Both the position numbers and the translations under genes were made by a program. Of a stretch of 6,195 nt of DNA, positions 5,950-6,195 are shown piece by piece. Source of the stretch: Spirochaetaceae bacterium (GTDB taxonomy: Bacteria; Spirochaetota; Spirochaetia; SZUA-6; Bin103); assembly GCA_028818385.1 (NCBI GenBank), contig JAPPNY010000024.1, forward strand, positions 1 to 6,195, in the 5' to 3' direction. The first letter of the stretch is position 1. Each line of letters opens with the position of its first letter. The notes under the pieces were generated by a model. The model was not told the DNA's origin. It searched no databases and was given only the letters and a program-made list of their open reading frames with translations.

Positions 5950-6157
5950 GGGTACCTTCCAGCGTAAGATCGTCGCACGACTCGGTTTCGGAAATGGCGG
6001 TCCAGCGCAGATTCCTCTCGCTGAACTTCATGGTTCCAGCTGATCGAAGAACATCACCACACTGAGGCAGTCCGCTATCTGCACGGCCAGAGCCATAGGT
6101 GAACTCGCCGGCGTCGCTGATGTCGCCGACGTGGCGCACTGCACAGGACGATCCCAC
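5936..6157 (-). CDS. Small hypothetical ORF (73 aa), doubtful
   Basis: A GTG-started frame on the minus strand, beginning MGSSCAVRHVGDISDAGEF and ending LTLEGTLTRP at TGA 5936-5938. A stop at 6191-6193 bounds it upstream, so it does not continue past the right edge in this frame. Residue composition is balanced (four cysteines, acidic C-terminus) and less arginine-rich than typical chance frames in GC-rich DNA, which is the only point in its favour. No ribosome site is evident and I recognise no domain. It overlaps the end of the plus-strand small ORF by 14 bases, so at most one is likely real. Confidence 0.2.
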   Translation of the reverse strand: MGSSCAVRHVGDISDAGEFTYGSGRADSGLPQCGDVLRSAGTMKFSERNLRWTAISETESCDDLTLEGTLTRP

Positions 6158-6195
6158 GCTCGGGTCCGTTGGTCGGGGCGGAACCCTCGATCAGC

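Larger units (their letters stand above)
5733..6195. other. 463-base lower-GC region without a recognisable gene
   Basis: Sampled lines are about 52-63% GC against 67-83% in the preceding gene block. I find no conserved protein motif, no integrase or transposase signature and no terminal inverted repeats. Short tandem duplications occur (GCGCCCAC twice at 5882-5897, GTCAAC twice at 5902-5913). Two small ORFs, listed separately, are the only coding candidates. The stretch may be decayed coding sequence, the flank of an island, or the regulatory region of a gene beyond the right edge. Confidence 0.5.

Noticed and set aside
4647..6065. Long plus-strand ORF (472 aa) opposite the propeller gene and through the tRNA-like sequence
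   Set aside because: It is mostly the mirror of a convincing minus-strand gene and then reads through a tRNA-like structure. The protein has no family motif.
1..6195. CRISPR array, insertion sequence, riboswitch or a clearly new defence or biosynthetic system
   Set aside because: No regularly spaced repeats, transposase motifs, terminal inverted repeats or known aptamer-like folds were seen. All large genes belong to known families.

Overview
The window is 6.2 kb of GC-rich bacterial DNA, from an environmental or uncultured lineage judging by gene content. The families in the middle (an acetyl-xylan-esterase-like alpha/beta hydrolase, a nitrilase-superfamily amidohydrolase and a 'DDxLL' beta-propeller of the glycosidase-like type) are ones I associate with Planctomycetes, Verrucomicrobia, Armatimonadetes and GC-rich sponge or soil MAG lineages. 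The sequence does not decide the phylum. Composition falls into three blocks by hand counts on sampled 60-base lines: about 60-72% GC at 1-1777, about 67-83% across 1953-5594, and about 52-63% after 5600.

Left block (1-1905, + strand): the C-terminal end of the McrB GTPase runs in from the left edge. It is followed after 2 bases by a complete McrC with an intact PD-(D/E)xK nuclease core. Together they are the end of a type IV (modification-dependent) restriction operon. A 43-codon ORF overlaps the mcrC stop by ATGA. A GC-rich hairpin 27 bases after the stop is the best candidate end of the operon.

Middle block (1953-5594): three apparently metabolic genes in alternating orientation. An esterase (-) and a carbon-nitrogen hydrolase (+) are divergent with only 38 bases between their starts. 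The amidohydrolase then converges, with a 7-base gap, on a 542-residue beta-propeller plus beta-sandwich protein (-). All three appear cytoplasmic (no signal peptide seen) and all keep recognisable catalytic or family motifs. A shared role in carbohydrate or small-ester/amide breakdown is possible but inferred only from proximity. The amidohydrolase seems to have a leaderless promoter (TTGATC-17-TAGCGT-7-ATG).

Right block (5595-6195): a degenerate tRNA-like sequence (5651-5732) has a perfect T-arm and a serine-type acceptor strand but a broken anticodon stem. It is followed by about 460 bases of lower-GC DNA with no recognisable gene and two weak small ORFs. A tRNA remnant at a composition boundary, with a restriction system on the other side of the cargo genes, would fit an integrated island edge, but no integrase is visible.

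I found no CRISPR array, insertion sequence or clear previously undescribed multi-gene system. The best leads are the tRNA remnant, the compact divergent control region and the ORF coupled to mcrC.
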